In this document: positions 51,821 through 59,158 of the stretch, in pieces
How the letters are laid out: each line of letters begins with the position of its first letter
Position numbering within the stretch: position 1 is the stretch's first letter
Origin: Deltaproteobacteria bacterium
Lineage (GTDB): Bacteria > Desulfobacterota > Binatia > DP-6
Direction: 5' to 3'
DNA: 59,158 bases
Assembly (NCBI GenBank): GCA_005888095.1
Contig: VBKF01000158.1
Span: forward strand, 1 to 59,158
The notes under the pieces: generated by a model
What the model saw: only the letters and a program-made list of their open reading frames with translations
What the model was told of the DNA's origin: nothing
Databases searched by the model: none
Translations under genes and position numbers: made by a program

Positions 51821-54177
51821 CCCACCCGCTCGCGGGGCTCCGCGTCGTCGAGCTCGCGACCGACATCGCTGGCCCGTACGCGACCAAGCTGCTCGCCGAC
51901 GCCGGGGCCGACGTCGTCAAGGTGGAGCATCCGGCGGGCGGCGACCCGCTGCGGCGCTGGACGTCCTCGGGCGTCGAGGTCCCACCCGGCGAGGACGGCG
52001 TCCTCTTCCGCTTTCTCAACACCTCGAAGCGGAGCGTCGCGATCGACTGGACGACGGCCGCGGGGCGCGCCGAGCTGCTCGACCTTGCCGCCGATGCCGA
52101 CGTCGTCGTCGAGAGCCTCGGGGGCATCGACTGGCCCGCGATCTCGGCGCGCAACCCGATGACCTCGCTCGTCTCGATCTCGTGGTTCGGGCGAACCGGA
52201 CCGTGGAAGGACCTCCCCGCCACCGAGTTCACGGTGCAGGCATGGGCGGGGTCGACCGCCATCCGGGGGACGCGCGAGCGGCCGCCGCTGGCGGCGGGCG
52301 GGCGGCTCGGCGAGTGGCTCGGCGGCGGCTACGCGGCGATCGGCGCGCTCGCCGCCGCGATCGGCGCGCGGCGGACCGGCCGCGGGGCGCACGTCGACCT
52401 GTCGCTGCTCGAGGTCATCCACCTCTCGATGGCGCCGTTCACCACGGTGATCGCGAGCTTCGGCGGCCCGTCCGCCGCCTACGGGCGCACCGTCGAGATC
52501 CCGTCGATCGAGCCGGCGGCCGACGGCTGGGTGGGTTTCTGCACGATCACGAACCAGCAGTGGCGCGATTTCCTCGTGCTGGTGGAGCGGGACGATTTGG
52601 TCGATGACTCCGAGCTCGCGCACTACTTCACGCGCGAGCCGCGGCGCCGGGAGGTGTACGCCTTCATCCATTCTTGGACGCGGAAACACACGGTCGCCGA
52701 CGTCATCGAGCGCGCGACCGAGCTGCGCATCCCCGTGGGACCGATCGGCAACGGCGAGACGGTGCGAACGTTCGAGCAGTTCCGCGAGCGAGGCGTGTAC
52801 GTCCCGGCTCCGCACGGCCGCGTCGTGCAACCGCGCCCGCCGTATCGGCTCGGGCGCGGGGCGCTGCGTCCGTTCGCACCGGCGCCGCGGCACGGCGAGC
52901 CCGCGGCGGGGTGGGCCCCGCGGCCACCGCCGTCATCCGGGGATGGCGGCGGCCTGCCGTTCACCGGGCTCCGCGTGCTCGACTTCACGATGTTCTGGGC
53001 CGGTCCCTTCGTGGGCCACTTCCTCGCCGTCCTCGGCGCCGACGTCGTCAAGGTCGAGTCGATCCAGCGCCCGGACGGGATCCGCCTCGCGAGCACCCAG
53101 CAGCCGGCGGCCGAGCGGTGGTGGGAGTGGTCGGCGATGTATCACGGCATCAACGCCGGCAAGCGCGGCATCACGCTCGACCTCTCGCGGCCGCGCGGGC
53201 TCGTGCTCGCGAAGGCGTTGATCGCGAAGGCGGACGCCGTGGTCGAGAACTTCTCGCCCCGCGTGCTCGACAACCTGGGCCTCCGCTACGAGGACCTCGC
53301 GCGCGAGAACCCGCGCCTGGTGATGGTGCGCATGCCCGCCTTCGGCCTCGACGGCCCGTGGCGCGACCGGACCGGCTTCGCGCAGACGATGGAGCAGATC
53401 TCGGGTCTCGCCTGGGTGACGGGCTTCGCCGACGGCCCGCCGGTCATCCCGCGCGGGCCGTGCGATCCGCTGGCCGGCCTGCATGCCGCCCTGGCGCTCC
53501 TCGTCGCCCTGGAGCACCGTCGCCGAACCGGCGAGGGGCAGCTCGTCGAGTCGACCATGGTCGAGGCCGCGCTCAACGCGACCGCCGATCAGGTGCTCGA
53601 GTGGCAGGCCTACGGGCGGCTCCTCGGCCGCGACGGGAATCGCGGTCCGGTGGCCGCGCCGCAGAACGTCTACGCCTGCCGGGGCGCGGAGCAGTGGATC
53701 GCCCTCGCCGTGGTGACCGACGAGCAGTGGCGGGCGCTCGTCGATCTGCTCGGCCGGCCGGCGTGGGCGGCGGCTCCCGCGCTCGCGACGCGTGCTGGTC
53801 GGTGTGCCCGGCACGACCGCCTCGACGTCGAGCTGTCGGCGTGGTGTGCCGCCCGGGAGCGGGACACCCTCGTCGACCTGCTCCTCGGCAGCGGCATCCC
53901 CGCCGCCCCGGTGCTCCACCCGCGCGAGGCGGCGGCGAACCCCCAGATGCGCGCGCGCGGGTTCTTCGAGGCCGAGACGCATCCGGTCACGGGGACGCAC
54001 GAGCTGCCGGGGCTGCCGATGCGCTTCTCGGGATTGGCACGCTGGTACCGGTCGCCCGCCCCCACGCTCGGGCAGCACACCGAGGAAGTGCTCCGTGAGC
54101 TGCTCGGCCTCGATGACGACACCATCGCCGAGCTGCGGGCCGAGGGAATCATCGGAGCACGTCCCGCCGGGGTTTAA
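51817..54177 (+). CDS. Tandem (two-domain) CaiB-family CoA transferase-like protein
   Basis: 786 residues from a GTG overlapping the amidohydrolase stop. Domain 1 (about 1-370) has LAGLRVVELATDIAGPYATKLLADAGADVVKVEHP. Domain 2 (about 385-786) has FTGLRVLDFTMFWAGPFVGHFLAVLGADVVKVES. Each is a full class III CoA-transferase fold. The catalytic Asp of this class lies in a YDxxxQAxxG-like stretch. Here domain 1 reads TEFTVQAWAG (Glu137) and domain 2 reads GFAQTMEQISG (Ala522). The protein may be a pseudo-dimer with altered chemistry or a CoA-ester isomerase/racemase-like protein. Confidence 0.9.
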   Translation: MTHPLAGLRVVELATDIAGPYATKLLADAGADVVKVEHPAGGDPLRRWTSSGVEVPPGEDGVLFRFLNTSKRSVAIDWTTAAGRAELLDLAADADVVVESLGGIDWPAISARNPMTSLVSISWFGRTGPWKDLPATEFTVQAWAGSTAIRGTRERPPLAAGGRLGEWLGGGYAAIGALAAAIGARRTGRGAHVDLSLLEVIHLSMAPFTTVIASFGGPSAAYGRTVEIPSIEPAADGWVGFCTITNQQWRDFLVLVERDDLVDDSELAHYFTREPRRREVYAFIHSWTRKHTVADVIERATELRIPVGPIGNGETVRTFEQFRERGVYVPAPHGRVVQPRPPYRLGRGALRPFAPAPRHGEPAAGWAPRPPPSSGDGGGLPFTGLRVLDFTMFWAGPFVGHFLAVLGADVVKVESIQRPDGIRLASTQQPAAERWWEWSAMYHGINAGKRGITLDLSRPRGLVLAKALIAKADAVVENFSPRVLDNLGLRYEDLARENPRLVMVRMPAFGLDGPWRDRTGFAQTMEQISGLAWVTGFADGPPVIPRGPCDPLAGLHAALALLVALEHRRRTGEGQLVESTMVEAALNATADQVLEWQAYGRLLGRDGNRGPVAAPQNVYACRGAEQWIALAVVTDEQWRALVDLLGRPAWAAAPALATRAGRCARHDRLDVELSAWCAARERDTLVDLLLGSGIPAAPVLHPREAAANPQMRARGFFEAETHPVTGTHELPGLPMRFSGLARWYRSPAPTLGQHTEEVLRELLGLDDDTIAELRAEGIIGARPAGV

Positions 54178-54436
54178 GCTAACTAACGCCTCCGGGGGCC
54201 CGTGCGGTGCTCGCGCCCTGCGGGCGCTGTGCTCCTCCGATGCCCCCGGACCCCGCGCCGGGCTCGGCGAAGCCTCGCCCGGCTTCTGGGGCCGCGACTC
54301 CACCTGAGCGAGCCTGGTTCGCCGAAGCTTCGGCCCCCACCGGACTCCAGCCCGCGGCGGAGCGGCAACCGTCGAGACACACGTGGAAGCGCCGGGTTTG
54401 ACGTTGAAGTCCCCGGCCTCGATAACGGATCGCGCG
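54178..54436. other. Intergenic region rich in inverted repeats
   Basis: This 259-bp stretch follows the CoA-transferase stop. It holds nested inverted repeats: TCCGGGGGC (54191-54199) with GCCCCCGGA (54242-54250) enclosing GCGCCC/GGGCGC, then GCCGGGC with GCCCGGC about 65 bp further on, then CGCCGAAGCTTCGGC. No coding frame is convincing. The first structure probably ends transcription of the amidohydrolase/CoA-transferase operon. The series of stems resembles repetitive extragenic elements, but no second copy is in the window. Confidence 0.5.
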
Positions 54437-55033
54437 ATGGCGGCCGACGAGCCCGGCTTCGGACCACGGGGGGACCCGGCGTGCCATCTCGGGCTCGATC
54501 AGCTCGAGGAGCGGCTGCGTGCGCTCCCTGCGGCTCCGCGGGACGCCGGCCGGGTGGCGCTTCTGGTGCGGAGAGGTCCGGACAAGGCTCGTGGGGCGCC
54601 GGAGCGAATCGGGCTGCGGCCCGAAACAGGCGTACCGGGGGACGCGTGGGGCCGGCAGCAGAAGCCGGATCCGACGGCGGAGCTCACGGTGATGGAGGTG
54701 GACGTCGCCGAGCTGATCGCGAACGGGCAGCCGCTCACCGTGTTCGGAGACAACGTCTTCCTGGAGCTGGATCTCTCCGCCGACAACCTCCCGACGGGAA
54801 GCCGCCTGCGCATCGGGGGCGCGACGCTGGAGGTCACGGCCAAGCCGCACAACGGCTGCCGCAAGTTCGCCGCCCGCTTCGGGCAGGACGCGCTGCGGCT
54901 GGTGTCGAAGCCCGAGCTGCGGGGCCGCAACCTGCGCGGCATCTACATGCGTGTCGTCGAGGCCGGCGAGGTTGCCGTGGGGAATGCGGTCGAGGTGCTG
55001 TCGCGGCCCGCTCGGGTGCAGCAGGGCTCGTAG
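54437..55033 (+). CDS. MOSC-domain protein, second copy
   Basis: 198 residues from ATG 54437. The MOSC core is visible as GVPGDAWGRQQ, FGDNVFLELDLSADNLPTGSRLRIGGATLEVT, and the conserved Cys in KPHNGCRKFAARFG. The first 75 residues are not clearly conserved. It differs from the YiiM-type copy at 21431 and is not its close paralogue. It likely handles molybdenum cofactor sulfur or a reductase partner. No direct operon partner is seen. Confidence 0.82.
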   Translation: MAADEPGFGPRGDPACHLGLDQLEERLRALPAAPRDAGRVALLVRRGPDKARGAPERIGLRPETGVPGDAWGRQQKPDPTAELTVMEVDVAELIANGQPLTVFGDNVFLELDLSADNLPTGSRLRIGGATLEVTAKPHNGCRKFAARFGQDALRLVSKPELRGRNLRGIYMRVVEAGEVAVGNAVEVLSRPARVQQGS

Positions 55034-55113
55034 CACCGACCGCCGCTTCATCGCCGGGAGTACTGTGCAGCAAGGCGTTGCGGGGCCGTCCCCGCAGCGG
55101 TAGCTTCACCGGG

Positions 55114-55698
55114 ATGGCGCACGCCGTCGAGAGGGAGCCGACGATCCCGCGCTACACGGTCGAACGATATCTGGGCCTGCTGCACGACGGCGTGCTCTCG
55201 CCCAACGACCGCGTGGAGCTCCTGGAGGGAGTCATCGTCGCGGAGCCGCCCTCGGACCCTCCGCACGCGGCCGGTGTGAGCCTCGCGGCCTCGGCGCTGA
55301 CGGCCGCGGTGGGCCAGCGGGCAGCGGTGCGTGTGCAGCAGCCGCTCCTGGTCGGGCGGCTCTCGCTCCCGGAGCCCGATGTTGCCGTCGTGCCTGGGCA
55401 CCTGCGCGATTACAGCACCCACCACCCGACCAGCGCGCTCCTCGTGATCGAGGTCGCCGACTCCTCGCTGGTTCAGGACCGGCTCACCAAGGCTGCGATC
55501 TACGCGGCCGGCGGCATCCCGGAGTACTGGATCGTCAACCTGCGCACCCGCGCCGTCGAGATCTTTCGCGCGCCCGATCCCGAAGCGGCTCGCTACGGGC
55601 AGACGATCACCGCCCCGGCAGGCACATGTCTGGAGCTCGCGGCGCTGCCCGGCGTGACCGTGCTGGTCGACGACCTGCTCCCGGCCGTCGCGGCGTAG
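55114..55698 (+). CDS. Uma2-family (DUF820) putative endonuclease
   Basis: 194 residues. The PD-(D/E)xK-like fold shows RVELLEGVIVAEP, LPEPDVAVVPGHLRDY, LLVIEVADSSLVQDRLTKAAIYAAGGIPEYWIVNL, which are the core motifs of Uma2 proteins. The likely catalytic residues are Asp in EPD, Glu in VIEVAD and Lys in LTKAA. Biological role is unknown; the family is common in cyanobacteria and environmental bacteria and is sometimes mobile. Its ATG lies 80 bp after the MOSC stop, with no strong ribosome-binding site. Confidence 0.88.
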   Translation: MAHAVEREPTIPRYTVERYLGLLHDGVLSPNDRVELLEGVIVAEPPSDPPHAAGVSLAASALTAAVGQRAAVRVQQPLLVGRLSLPEPDVAVVPGHLRDYSTHHPTSALLVIEVADSSLVQDRLTKAAIYAAGGIPEYWIVNLRTRAVEIFRAPDPEAARYGQTITAPAGTCLELAALPGVTVLVDDLLPAVAA

Positions 55699-55817
55699 CA
55701 GCACGGGCGGCAGGTAACCGCCCGGTCCGCCCCCGTCTCCGGGGGCCGGCCCGTGGCCGGTCGATTTCGGCTCCGCCCGTTCGACTATCAGGTAGAGAGG
55801 GGGCGCTGGCTGCGGGC

Positions 55818-55938
55818 CCTCCCGGGCCGTATGCGCTGCAGGCGGCGATCGCCGCCGTCCACGCCCGCGCCGCGCGCGCCGAGGACACGGACTGGCGGGC
55901 GATGGCGGCCCTCTATGAGCCCCAACGGCCGCTCACGC
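55818..55938 (+). pseudogene. Remnant of an ECF sigma factor (DUF6596-type C-terminal part)
   Basis: One frame reads GPYALQAAIAAVHARAARAEDTDWRAMAALYE, the very characteristic stretch from the C-terminal extension of ECF sigma factors with a DUF6596 domain (GPYQLQAAIAAVHA...DTDW...ALYD). It then ends in PQRPLTRRR with no continuation, and the sigma regions 2 and 4 are not upstream. Only about 40 codons survive, between the Uma2 gene and a minus-strand secreted protein. Confidence 0.7.
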
Positions 55939-55951
55939 GACGGCGTCTAGT

Positions 55952-56719
55952 CTATTGGGTTTCGCCGCTCAGGGAGAAGCTGCCGTTGAAGGTCGGCGCC
56001 GGCATGCCGTCGACGATGTCGGTGCCGACCCGCAGCCAGTCCGGATCCAGGTCCGCGTTGCGGATCCACATCTGCAGGTCGCCGGGGAACTGCGGGCCCG
56101 GGCGAGGTGTGGACAGCCAGAGGAAGTTGCCACCCTGACCTTGCAGCTGCACCTGGGGCACGAAGAAGAAGTGGTCGGCAGGGAGGTCGAACGGCGGGTC
56201 GAAGTCTACGTCGAAACGGACCTCCTGCCCCGCCACCGCACCCTCGCCCCCCGTGAACTGATCCGGAGACGGATGGATGCCGTTGATCACCGAGTTGGCA
56301 GCCAGGAAATGGGGATCGAGAACCGCGGCTGTGAACTGCAGGTTTCCGTCTGCGGTGCTGCGGTCGGCAAACGCGACGTCCGAAGGCGAGTTCGTCCGGG
56401 TGGGCACGTGCATCGTGCGTGCGGTGTCCGAGTCGTTCGGGAACACGCGATAGATCTCCACGCGCACTTCGCGTATCTCGCCGTGACCCCCGTGGAACAG
56501 CAGCCCGGTAAAGGTGGCGTGGTCGAGCAGCGTCGGCGACGCGAGGATGAAGTCATCGGCCGCCTCGATCTCGATCTTGCCGCGGCTTTCGGGGCGGGAT
56601 GCCGCGGCCATCAGGCCATCCGGTTCGCCCGTGCTGAAGGAGAAATCATCCGCGGAGGCTGGGGCTCCCAGCATCAACGCGAGGGCCAAGACGGCCCAGA
56701 AGTACAGTAGGTGTCGCAT
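55952..56719 (-). CDS. Secreted protein of unknown family
   Basis: 255 residues from ATG 56719. The signal peptide is MRHLLYFWAVLALALMLGAPASA. The mature part is beta-rich and acidic: ADDFILASPTLLDHATFTGLLFHGG, EIREVRVEIYRVFPNDSD, FDPPFDLPADHFFFVPQVQL and DLQMWIRNADLDPDWLRVGTDI. It has no Cys and no anchoring C-terminal motif. The pattern resembles exported proteins of one galactose-binding-like domain but no firm family is recognised. It is a single gene with a 249-bp gap upstream. Confidence 0.7.
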   Translation of the reverse strand: MRHLLYFWAVLALALMLGAPASADDFSFSTGEPDGLMAAASRPESRGKIEIEAADDFILASPTLLDHATFTGLLFHGGHGEIREVRVEIYRVFPNDSDTARTMHVPTRTNSPSDVAFADRSTADGNLQFTAAVLDPHFLAANSVINGIHPSPDQFTGGEGAVAGQEVRFDVDFDPPFDLPADHFFFVPQVQLQGQGGNFLWLSTPRPGPQFPGDLQMWIRNADLDPDWLRVGTDIVDGMPAPTFNGSFSLSGETQ

Positions 56720-56968
56720 GACCATTCTCCCCGTGTGGAGCAGAGCCCTCGTTCTGACCCCTGCGAGAACCGGCATGGTGAGCGGTTGTCCGGACGCGTA
56801 CCCGTGCTCCCGTCGCTTGTCAAGGCACCTTGCTGGCCAACCTTATTCCTTCGGAAACTCATGTCGTGCTCTTGCGCAATGCCATAGCAGGTGCGCGGAT
56901 TCATGCTAGGCACCAACGGCTCCTCCGTCGACTCGCGGGTGCACATGCGGACCAAGCGGCTCGAGAGG

Positions 56969-57442
56969 TCAGCTACGGCGCCGCAGCCAGTATTCGCGGA
57001 AAGCGCGCAGGCGGGGCAGCGACTCGCGATCCCTCAGCCGGTTCGCCGCGACCTTGCTCGCGATGATATCGTCGAGGTGGCACACGGGGAACCCTTCGAC
57101 GTCGACGTGGCGCCGCCAGGCGTCCTCGAAGCTCTCGATGCCGTCCGGGGCGAAGATCAGGTCGAGGTCGAAGGGGCCGTTCTTGAGCTGGATGAAGTCC
57201 TTGCCGCGCTCGATCTCGGCGCCCTCCGCCTCCGTCAGCGCGAACCCCAGCTCCCGCAGCGCCGCGGCCGTGGCGCGCCCGTTGGCTGCGCTCTTCTCGA
57301 CGAACACGTCGGCATCCTGGGTCGTATCGGGGAAGCCGAGCAGGATCGCGCCGGACTTCCCGATGAAGAGGTACCGAACGCGTTGGCGCGCGAAGGCGTC
57401 GCGGATCTCCTCGGCCTGCGCGTAGTCAAACCTTGCGCCCAT
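56969..57442 (-). CDS. Nucleotidyltransferase-fold protein (DUF6036-like)
   Basis: 157 residues from ATG 57442. The minimal nucleotidyltransferase signature is FIGKSGAILLGFPDTTQDADVFVEKS (Gly-x-Ser plus DxD), with a third acidic residue in GPFDLDLIFAPDG. The C-terminal helices (DIIASKVAANRLRDRESLPRL) fit the family. Members often form toxin-antitoxin or phage-defence pairs with a small partner. Here a small gene overlaps its start by 17 bp and precedes it, giving a plausible pair. Confidence 0.82.
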   Translation of the reverse strand: MGARFDYAQAEEIRDAFARQRVRYLFIGKSGAILLGFPDTTQDADVFVEKSAANGRATAAALRELGFALTEAEGAEIERGKDFIQLKNGPFDLDLIFAPDGIESFEDAWRRHVDVEGFPVCHLDDIIASKVAANRLRDRESLPRLRAFREYWLRRRS

Positions 57443-57689
57443 ATCCCAGCCAGCTCGGGAGATTGGCCTCGCACCACGCCCGATACTCTGCCATCGTGTC
57501 GAACGAGCGATAGTCCGTGTCGTCGAGCACCGGCTTGTACGTGGAGATGAATGCATAGCGCATGCGCGTCCGCAGCGGCCGGCGGGCTGCCGCCTCGAAC
57601 TGTGCCTCCCACTCACGCCGCTCCTCGAGCGTGGGTTCCACGAGCGTCACGGTAGAGAAATCGGCACGAGGGTGTCCGGGGCTCTTCAT
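57426..57689 (-). CDS. Small protein (87 aa) between hslU and the nucleotidyltransferase, unknown
   Basis: The ATG overlaps the hslU stop (ATGA) and the 3' end overlaps the nucleotidyltransferase start by 17 bp, so all three are translationally linked. The protein is charged and has a helical middle ([17 protein letters not shown]) and an aromatic C-terminal half ([25 protein letters not shown]). No family is recognised. By position it could be the partner (antitoxin-like) of the nucleotidyltransferase. Confidence 0.7.
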   Translation of the reverse strand: MKSPGHPRADFSTVTLVEPTLEERREWEAQFEAAARRPLRTRMRYAFISTYKPVLDDTDYRSFDTMAEYRAWCEANLPSWLGYGRKV

Positions 57690-59047
57690 AGGATGAACCG
57701 CGACAGGTCCTGGTCCTGCAGGATCGACTCGAGCCGCTCGCGGACGTAGGCCGCGTCGATCGGGATCTCCCGGCCGCCCATCTCCGGCGCGTCGAAGGAC
57801 ACCTGATCCAGGAGCCGCTCCATCACCGTGTGCAGGCGGCGCGCGCCGATGTTCTCGGTCCGCTCGTTCACCTCGGCCGCGATGCGGGCGATCTCGGCGA
57901 CCGCGTCGTCGCGGAAAACGAGCTTCACGCGCTCGGTCTCGAGCAGCGCCGTGTACTGGCGCGTGAGCGCGTTCTCGGGCTCGGTGAGGATGCGGATGAA
58001 GTCGTCCTTGGTGAGCGGCTCGAGCTCCACGCGGATCGGGAAGCGGCCCTGAAACTCCGGGATCAGGTCCGACGGCTTGGAGACGTGGAACGCGCCCGAG
58101 GCGATGAACAGGACGTGGTCGCTGCGCACCGGCCCGTGCTTGGTCGACACCGTCGAGCCCTCGACGATCGGCAAGAGGTCGCGCTGCACGCCCTCGCGCG
58201 AGACGTCCGGGCCGTGGATGCCCTCGCGGCCGGCGATCTTGTCGATCTCGTCGATGAAGACGATGCCCGACTCCTCGACGCGCCGGACCGCCTCCTTGGT
58301 GGCGGCCTCCATGTCGATGAGGCGCGTGGCTTCCTCCTGGGTGAGCGCATCCAGCGCCTCGGGGACCCGCATGCGCGTCTTCTTCGTCTTGCGCGGCATC
58401 AGGTTCTGGAAGAGGTCGCGCAGACCGTGCTCGACTTCCTCCATGCCCTGCGGCGTCATCACCTCGATCATGGGGGAGATCGGGCGCGTCACCTCGATCT
58501 CGACCATGCGGTCCTCGAGCTTCCCCTCGCGCAGCATGCGCCGGAGCTTCTCGCGCGTCGCGGACTCGTCGGGCGTCGGCGCGGCACGTTCGGTCTCGCC
58601 GCCGACCGCCTGGATCCGTCGCTCCACCCGCACGGGCGGCAGCAGGAGGTCGAGCACCCGCTCCTCGGCCAGCTCGCGGGCGCGGACGCGGACCTTCTCC
58701 TTCTCCTCCTCGCGCACCATGTTGACCGCGATCTCGGTGAGGTCGCGGATGATCGACTCGACGTCGCGGCCGACGTAGCCCACCTCGGTGAACTTCGAGG
58801 CCTCCACCTTGACGAAGGGTGCCTGCGCCAGCTTGGCGAGCCGGCGCGAGATCTCCGTCTTCCCCACCCCCGTCGGCCCGATCATGATGATGTTCTTCGG
58901 CGCGATCTCCTCGCGCAGCGGCTCGGGCACGTGCATCCGCCGCCAGCGGTTGCGGAGCGCGATCGCGACCGCCCGCTTGGCGGCACGCTGGCCGACGATG
59001 TAGCGGTCGAGCTCGGACACGATCTCGCGCGGGGTGAAGGTGGCCAT
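57686..59047 (-). CDS. hslU: ATP-dependent protease ATPase subunit HslU
   Basis: 453 residues, near the usual length. [16 protein letters not shown] starts the protein. Walker A is GPTGVGKT at 57-64; [14 protein letters not shown] is the pore-loop motif; Walker B is VFIDEIDKI. The insertion (I) domain is present between them. Sensor 2 lies in [15 protein letters not shown]. The C-terminus is DLSRFIL, which inserts into HslV. It unfolds proteins for HslV. The start is two bases after the hslV stop. Confidence 0.97.
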   Translation of the reverse strand: MATFTPREIVSELDRYIVGQRAAKRAVAIALRNRWRRMHVPEPLREEIAPKNIIMIGPTGVGKTEISRRLAKLAQAPFVKVEASKFTEVGYVGRDVESIIRDLTEIAVNMVREEEKEKVRVRARELAEERVLDLLLPPVRVERRIQAVGGETERAAPTPDESATREKLRRMLREGKLEDRMVEIEVTRPISPMIEVMTPQGMEEVEHGLRDLFQNLMPRKTKKTRMRVPEALDALTQEEATRLIDMEAATKEAVRRVEESGIVFIDEIDKIAGREGIHGPDVSREGVQRDLLPIVEGSTVSTKHGPVRSDHVLFIASGAFHVSKPSDLIPEFQGRFPIRVELEPLTKDDFIRILTEPENALTRQYTALLETERVKLVFRDDAVAEIARIAAEVNERTENIGARRLHTVMERLLDQVSFDAPEMGGREIPIDAAYVRERLESILQDQDLSRFIL

Positions 59048-59049
59048 GG

Positions 59050-59158
59050 TCAGGAGCCCTCGATCTCCTCGATCGTGAGCTGGTCGTTGGTGTAGACGCA
59101 GATGGCCGCCGCCGCGCGCATCGCCTCCTCGGCGATGGCGCGCGCCGGCATGTCGGCC
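59050..59158 (-). CDS. hslV: HslV protease subunit, C-terminal end (rest off the right edge)
   Basis: The reverse strand from the window edge to the TGA at 59050 reads [19 protein letters not shown], then [16 protein letters not shown]. This matches the HslV C-terminus (IAEEALxIAAxICIYTN...). The gene lies upstream of hslU with a two-base gap, the normal hslVU order. The catalytic N-terminal Thr is outside the window. Confidence 0.9.
   Translation of the reverse strand, partial: ADMPARAIAEEAMRAAAAICVYTNDQLTIEEIEGS

Noticed and set aside
54202-55113. In-frame upstream extension of the Uma2 gene
   Set aside because: The extension overlaps the MOSC gene in another frame and is low-complexity. 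The Uma2 domain starts right after ATG 55114.

Overview
The window is very GC-rich and densely packed, with many genes joined by ATGA, GTGA or TGATG overlaps. It looks like one contig from an environmental, aerobic, Gram-negative bacterium: there are Tat and Sec signal peptides, lipoproteins, periplasmic MsrPQ, HslUV and sigma-54 activators. Two secreted proteins have a cysteine-rich style (DUF4215-type CGDG...GEQCD modules, and a CPC-x-F leader domain) that I associate with candidate phylum Binatota and relatives of the Desulfobacterota/Myxococcota. This taxonomic guess is inference. No rRNA, tRNA, CRISPR array or intact insertion sequence was seen.

Layout. 1-5.6 kb: the edge of an LCAT-like lipoprotein, a secreted DM13/GlcG/cupin/SMP-30 operon ending in a truncated DUF417 gene fused to a headless hydrolase, then msrPQ. 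5.9-9.6 kb (minus): a secreted duplicated-domain protein, an ArsR-like regulator with a small leader gene, a decayed LuxR gene, a GST and a zinc ribbon. 9.6-14.2 kb (minus): a translationally coupled STAS / ECF sigma / MFS / FMN-reductase chain behind a GAF-PAS-AAA+ sigma-54 activator. 14.4-26.1 kb (plus): vapBC with a probable leaderless transcript, then a nearly gapless run of twelve genes (NDH-2, two small ZAS zinc-binding proteins, YceI-like, aquaporin, DoxX, GMC oxidoreductase, VOC, MOSC, GH63 glucosidase, cysteine-rich secreted protein).

26.2-32.5 kb (minus): a FitAB-type toxin-antitoxin pair with a clear operator, a dolichol/phytol-kinase-like protein, and a lower-GC island holding a di-heme oxidoreductase lipoprotein and an orphan PAS histidine kinase preceded by a pentanucleotide tract. 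A frameshifted PIN remnant follows. 32.5-37.4 kb (minus) is the most interesting part: a bufferin-type RiPP locus, with a Cys-rich secreted precursor, a DUF692/MNIO enzyme and a DUF2063 partner, translationally coupled to an MscS channel gene and preceded by a GT-C protein. 37.5-42.5 kb: a sulfatase, a cobalt-type nitrile hydratase operon (beta, alpha, accessory) and a divergent Cys-less thiolase/DUF35 pair. 42.5-49 kb: a GT-C protein and a five-gene sugar-nucleotide/glycosyltransferase operon.

49-59 kb: a frameshifted secreted hydrolase, a small membrane protein, an amidohydrolase coupled to a tandem CaiB-family protein lacking the usual catalytic Asp in both halves, MOSC, Uma2, a sigma-factor remnant, a secreted protein, and an hslV-hslU operon that runs into a small unknown gene and a nucleotidyltransferase. 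Several decayed fragments (LuxR, PIN, ECF sigma, DUF417/hydrolase) show active gene erosion. Some of them could be assembly or base-call errors.
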